Shown in pieces: positions 61,034 to 64,000 of a stretch of 64,000 bases of DNA. Below the pieces are notes generated by a model. That model saw nothing but the letters and a program-made list of their open reading frames with translations, searched no databases and had not been told where the DNA came from. Position 1 is the first letter of the stretch, and each line of letters starts with the position of its first letter. Source of the stretch: Bin87 sp965220055 (GTDB lineage Bacteria; Chloroflexota; Dehalococcoidia; Lucifugimonadales; UBA3495); NCBI GenBank assembly GCA_965220055.1, contig CBDCPE010000003.1:62001-126000 (forward strand), read 5' to 3'. The position numbers and the translations under genes were made by a program.

Positions 61034-62377
61034 TCAGCCGCTGCCAACCGCCGGCTGACCCAATATACCCATCAACTGCCCCACGTCGTCAAGACGCTCC
61101 AGGTTCTCCAGCATCTCCAGCACGCGCTCAGTGTCAGCTTCGGAAAGGGCGCGATGGAAGCAGTCGCGCACCTTTTCCAGGCGCTGATCCCGGGACATGG
61201 GGTTGGACGCTGATCCGCTGAAGGCGGCGCATTCGGCACTAACCGTAGTCCTGTCTTTGAGCAAAGCGGTGGCGAGCGTGGCACCCGATTCGGGGCCTTG
61301 CGGTTCCACCCTGATGCGACCCAGCATTTCGTCCATATCCGGGGAGAAGCGTCGGGCGTCGGTGAAAGTGTCGATACCCACCTGTCCGTCCAGCAGGGCG
61401 GCAGCGGCGCAGTATTCCACGCTGAACTTGCCGTCTAGGCCGCTGCGGGGTACCGGCCCCGAATGCCCCCGTCCCCGGCGGTGAATGGTAACCTGCTCGA
61501 TATCGTCGGGATCAAGGCCGTTCTGCTCGCGCAGGTTCAGCGCCGCCTCGATGGCGTTCTGCATATAGACCTGGGCGGGGAACCGCTTGATGTCAAAGCC
61601 CGGGTCGAGCAGACGCCACGACGCGCCCAGGCCGCCGGTGGCCGTATCCCAGTTGAAGTCGCCCCCGAACAGGGCGGCCGCATAACCCACGGGGGATTCA
61701 AGGACCTCGTCGCTGGCGGTGTAGCCCATGCCGGCCAGGATGCCCGCCTCGGCGCCCATGCGGGCGGCGTTGCCCGGGTGAGTGGACTTGACCATTGTGC
61801 CCGTATTGGCAGTGAGTCCGCCGGTGCGTGAGGCGGCAATGCCCAGGGCCATCAGGGTTTGCTCCGGGTCCAGTCCCAGGGTTTTGGCGGCGGCGGCCGC
61901 GCCGCCCAGGGGACCCACCAGGCCCGGCGGGTGATAGGCGGAAACGGTGGCCGGCGCGGAAGCGGCACGCAACCGCCCCTGGATTTCCCAGCCCAATACG
62001 TAGGCGGTGATCACTCGCTCACCCGGGACGTGGTGTTGTTCCGCCAGGGCCATGGCCGCCGGCAGACAGGATGAGGTGCCGTGGGTGGGCGGAAACCCCT
62101 GGATCTCGTAGTCCAGGCAGTGGCCGAAGACCCCGTTGGCGAAGGCGGCAGCCGGCGGGTTGGTCTGGTAGCCCCAACCCACCACCGAGGCCTGGGGCGA
62201 GCCGCCGGCGTCCCGCACGTAACGGCCGATGATGTCGGCCAGTTCCTGGACCGAACCGGCGACCATGTTAGCCACCCCGTCAAGGATGGCGATTTTGGCT
62301 GCTTCCACCACCTGAGGTGGCAGGCTTCCATAGTCGGTGTCGGCAATAAACTGGGCCAGGGTTCGGGTTGCGCTCAT
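61034..62377 (-). CDS. MmgE/PrpD family protein
   Basis: 447 residues. MmgE/PrpD pattern: AQFIADTDYGSLPPQVVEAAKIAILDGVANMVAG, GHCLDYEIQGFPPTHGTSSCLPAAMALAEQ, GTMVKSTHPGNAARMGAEAGILAGMGYTA (active-site-like loop with conserved Lys and His), and FSVEYCAAAALLDGQV. Members include 2-methylcitrate dehydratase and immune-responsive decarboxylases. No prpB or prpC is nearby, so the substrate is unknown. Confidence 0.9.
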   Translation of the reverse strand: MSATRTLAQFIADTDYGSLPPQVVEAAKIAILDGVANMVAGSVQELADIIGRYVRDAGGSPQASVVGWGYQTNPPAAAFANGVFGHCLDYEIQGFPPTHGTSSCLPAAMALAEQHHVPGERVITAYVLGWEIQGRLRAASAPATVSAYHPPGLVGPLGGAAAAAKTLGLDPEQTLMALGIAASRTGGLTANTGTMVKSTHPGNAARMGAEAGILAGMGYTASDEVLESPVGYAAALFGGDFNWDTATGGLGASWRLLDPGFDIKRFPAQVYMQNAIEAALNLREQNGLDPDDIEQVTIHRRGRGHSGPVPRSGLDGKFSVEYCAAAALLDGQVGIDTFTDARRFSPDMDEMLGRIRVEPQGPESGATLATALLKDRTTVSAECAAFSGSASNPMSRDQRLEKVRDCFHRALSEADTERVLEMLENLERLDDVGQLMGILGQPAVGSG

Positions 62378-62458
62378 GGGTTGCCTACCTCATAGGTTGG
62401 TTGGAGAACCACAAAGGAGAAAGCGTTACTGAAAATACAGCGGTAAACTTTGGCAAAA

Positions 62459-62562
62459 CTATCATCGCGAGCCCCGCGTGGCAATCTCGTCAGGGTAAAT
62501 CTCACCCTCCCAGGAACGAAATCACCATCTGCGAGAGGCGGACTGCCTTTTTCGCGATGACA
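62459..62562. repeat. Palindromic dispersed repeat, locus 3
   Basis: TATCATCGCGA at the left and TTCGCGATGACA at the right are inverted, followed by ACAAACTGGG as at locus 1 and GGCAATCTCG inside. The rest of the 62378-62733 gap holds no gene. Confidence 0.55.
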
Positions 62563-62733
62563 AACTGGGCACTGGTGAGAGTCATACAGGTGTGTAACCC
62601 GCGATTCAATCCAGTCGTCAGCCTCATAGGGGAGTCCGCTAGGGTCCGGGCCTTTTGTACGCTAATCCCATGGTAGTACAATGACGAAGGAGATAATCCT
62701 ACGAAATGATTAAATATTTATGAAGGAGATTGT

Positions 62734-63642
62734 ATGTTGGACGAATCAGGACTCATGGCAAATGCAAGCCCTATCGTACGGGCAATGGCTCCGAGGGTTT
62801 CTGCATCTATTGGTATGCTATTGAGCGGTGGACAGGCGCGAAAGAACCTTGCAGCCGACCGTGCGGTTGTCGAGGGCATGATACAAGCAATCGGGCTCGC
62901 AGATTTCCGTTTCCGTGGCACTGCAATGGAATTGGAGGTCTTCACAAGTCCTAATCAAGAAGAAATCATGCGGTTAGTAACGAATACCGTGAAAACAATG
63001 TTGAAAGCGGATTCCGTTGTTGATTGGGCGAAGGTGGATTTGGACAAATTCAACCCAGAGTTCAGGCATCGATGGATGTCAGAGGTAAGCAATATCTCCG
63101 ATGACACGTTGCAGGACCTGTTTGCGCGTTTGTTGAAGGGCGAGCTCGAATCTCCGGGCAGCGTGTCCAACGACACTATGTCGATCGCACGGGATATGAG
63201 CAAAACGAGGGCTGAAGAATTTCAGGTGCTCTGCTCGACGGCGTTATACGATCTCGCAGGGACTCCGTCGATAATTGTGGGTTGCGGCAGTCCGGGGAGC
63301 AATTCACTACAATCTTATGGTTTGTCATACGACGTCTTGATGAAGTTGGCTCATCACCGTCTTATCAACAACGACATGAACTCATACCGAACAATAAACG
63401 GGGGTCCTTTGGGACCAATTTACCCGGTAAAGCATCAAGGCCAGATGTTTCTGCTGCAATCGTCAACCCCAGGTAAAGCAGAGACTTCTAGCGCTAAGAT
63501 CAACGGAATCTTGTTCACGCCTGCCGGGGAGGAACTGGCGCGCGCGGTGGAGCAAATTCCAGTGCTTGAATACACGCAGGCTATGTTCGAGTACTTGAAA
63601 CATCAGGGCTGGATTGTGAGTCCTTTGTCCCAAGGCTCCTAA
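62734..63642 (+). CDS. DUF2806-like protein
   Basis: 302 residues with GAAGGAG 6 bases before the ATG. Residues 90-160 (DWAKVDLDKFNPEFRHRWMSEVSNISDDTLQDLFARLLKGELESPGSVSNDTMSIARDMSKTRAEEFQ) match the DUF2806 pattern, seen also in some phage-defence-like proteins. Codon use is less GC-rich than the neighbours, suggesting transfer. No partner is seen. Function unknown. Confidence 0.65.
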   Translation: MLDESGLMANASPIVRAMAPRVSASIGMLLSGGQARKNLAADRAVVEGMIQAIGLADFRFRGTAMELEVFTSPNQEEIMRLVTNTVKTMLKADSVVDWAKVDLDKFNPEFRHRWMSEVSNISDDTLQDLFARLLKGELESPGSVSNDTMSIARDMSKTRAEEFQVLCSTALYDLAGTPSIIVGCGSPGSNSLQSYGLSYDVLMKLAHHRLINNDMNSYRTINGGPLGPIYPVKHQGQMFLLQSSTPGKAETSSAKINGILFTPAGEELARAVEQIPVLEYTQAMFEYLKHQGWIVSPLSQGS

Positions 63643-63782
63643 CAGGACGTGGTAAAGGCCTGTTTTTGAGGTGCGTCCAGGCCCCCTTTCGCACATTTCG
63701 TAGAGCCAAACTGAGAATGTTCCAATACGGCGAATGCGGGCGATGGCTATAATGGGCCGAAACCAGTTTCGGGGGTGCCCCT

Positions 63783-64000
63783 ATGGCCAAGATCAAGCAC
63801 ATTGCCATCACCTGCGAGGATCCGGATGCGGTGGCAAAGTTCTACAAGGAGGGCTTCGACCTCTTCGAAGTCGCCCGCAATGCCCGCCAGGTCCAGCTTT
63901 CCGATGGCGACATTAACCTGACCATCCTCAAGTGGAAAACCGACGAGGACGCCGACGTCGGCCCGAATGGCGAAAACTACAGCGGTATCCACCACATCGG
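63783..64000 (+). CDS. VOC/glyoxalase-family protein, 5' part
   Basis: 72 residues visible, running off the right edge. MAKIKHIAITCEDPDAVAKFYKEGFDLFEVARNARQVQLSDGDINLTILKW is the first beta-alpha-beta-beta unit of a VOC fold; His6 is a likely metal ligand. The reaction cannot be assigned from the fragment. Confidence 0.82.
   Translation, partial: MAKIKHIAITCEDPDAVAKFYKEGFDLFEVARNARQVQLSDGDINLTILKWKTDEDADVGPNGENYSGIHHI

Noticed and set aside
1..64000. tRNA or rRNA genes
   Set aside because: No cloverleaf-like sequence with a T-loop consensus or conserved rRNA segment was recognised by reading; a dedicated search would be decisive.

Overview
The window looks like a piece of a GC-rich bacterial chromosome from the marine/sponge-associated Chloroflexota (SAR202-type Dehalococcoidia). 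This is an inference from gene content: four luciferase-like (LLM) flavin/F420 oxidoreductases, a Rieske dioxygenase pair, a fused CaiB/BaiF CoA-transferase, a DUF35 plus thiolase-like pair, an FAH-family hydrolase, an MmgE/PrpD protein, amidases/amidohydrolases and many small membrane proteins. No rRNA, tRNA or phylogenetic marker is present to prove it.

Layout. 1-33.4 kb is mostly a catabolic and transport region. The + strand carries an LLM oxidoreductase, two tandem DUF3574 lipoproteins, a hydroxyisobutyrate-dehydrogenase-like enzyme, Rieske dioxygenase alpha and beta, a fused nucleotidyltransferase-HEPN protein, a mycothiol-dependent-isomerase-like protein, HicAB, a small-gene patch (9.4-11.1 kb), a second LLM enzyme, an ABC exporter, an NMT1-like binding protein, an SDR, a zinc dehydrogenase and an amidohydrolase. 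From 20.4 to 32.1 kb the - strand carries a branched-chain-type binding lipoprotein, an amidase with a GatC-like partner, a VapBC module, TldE/TldD, a PD-(D/E)XK-like protein, a carboxymuconolactone-decarboxylase-like protein, two more LLM enzymes and a TlpA-like lipoprotein. An AI-2E-type permease follows on +.

33.4-38.3 kb is a transition zone: an IS1182-type relic, a two-gene HEPN module with a leader hairpin, a GNAT acetyltransferase, and a striking array of about 53 copies of a 16-bp unit. IS630 copy A1 follows. 38.3-43.2 kb is a second catabolic operon (fused CoA-transferase, small HAD-like protein, DUF35 protein, thiolase-like protein).

43.2-60.5 kb is an insertion-sequence graveyard: two copies of a second IS630 type (B1 decayed, B2 apparently intact with a frameshift site), a decayed FxLD-type methyltransferase beside an intact NDUFAF7-like one, a tandemly duplicated IS701-type relic interrupted first by an IS21 and then by an intact IS701 element, a truncated secreted protein, transposase relics, an IS110 element, a frameshifted FAH hydrolase, and a groES whose 3' end has been replaced by an IS701 end with IS630 copy A2 abutting it. 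61-64 kb returns to ordinary genes (MmgE/PrpD, a DUF2806-like protein, a VOC protein running off the edge).

How the genes may work together (inference): the LLM monooxygenases, Rieske enzyme, dehydrogenases, CoA-transferase, thiolase and FAH hydrolase fit stepwise oxidation and cleavage of diverse cyclic or recalcitrant organic compounds, fed by binding-protein-type uptake. Four toxin-antitoxin-like modules and three palindromic repeat loci are scattered between them.
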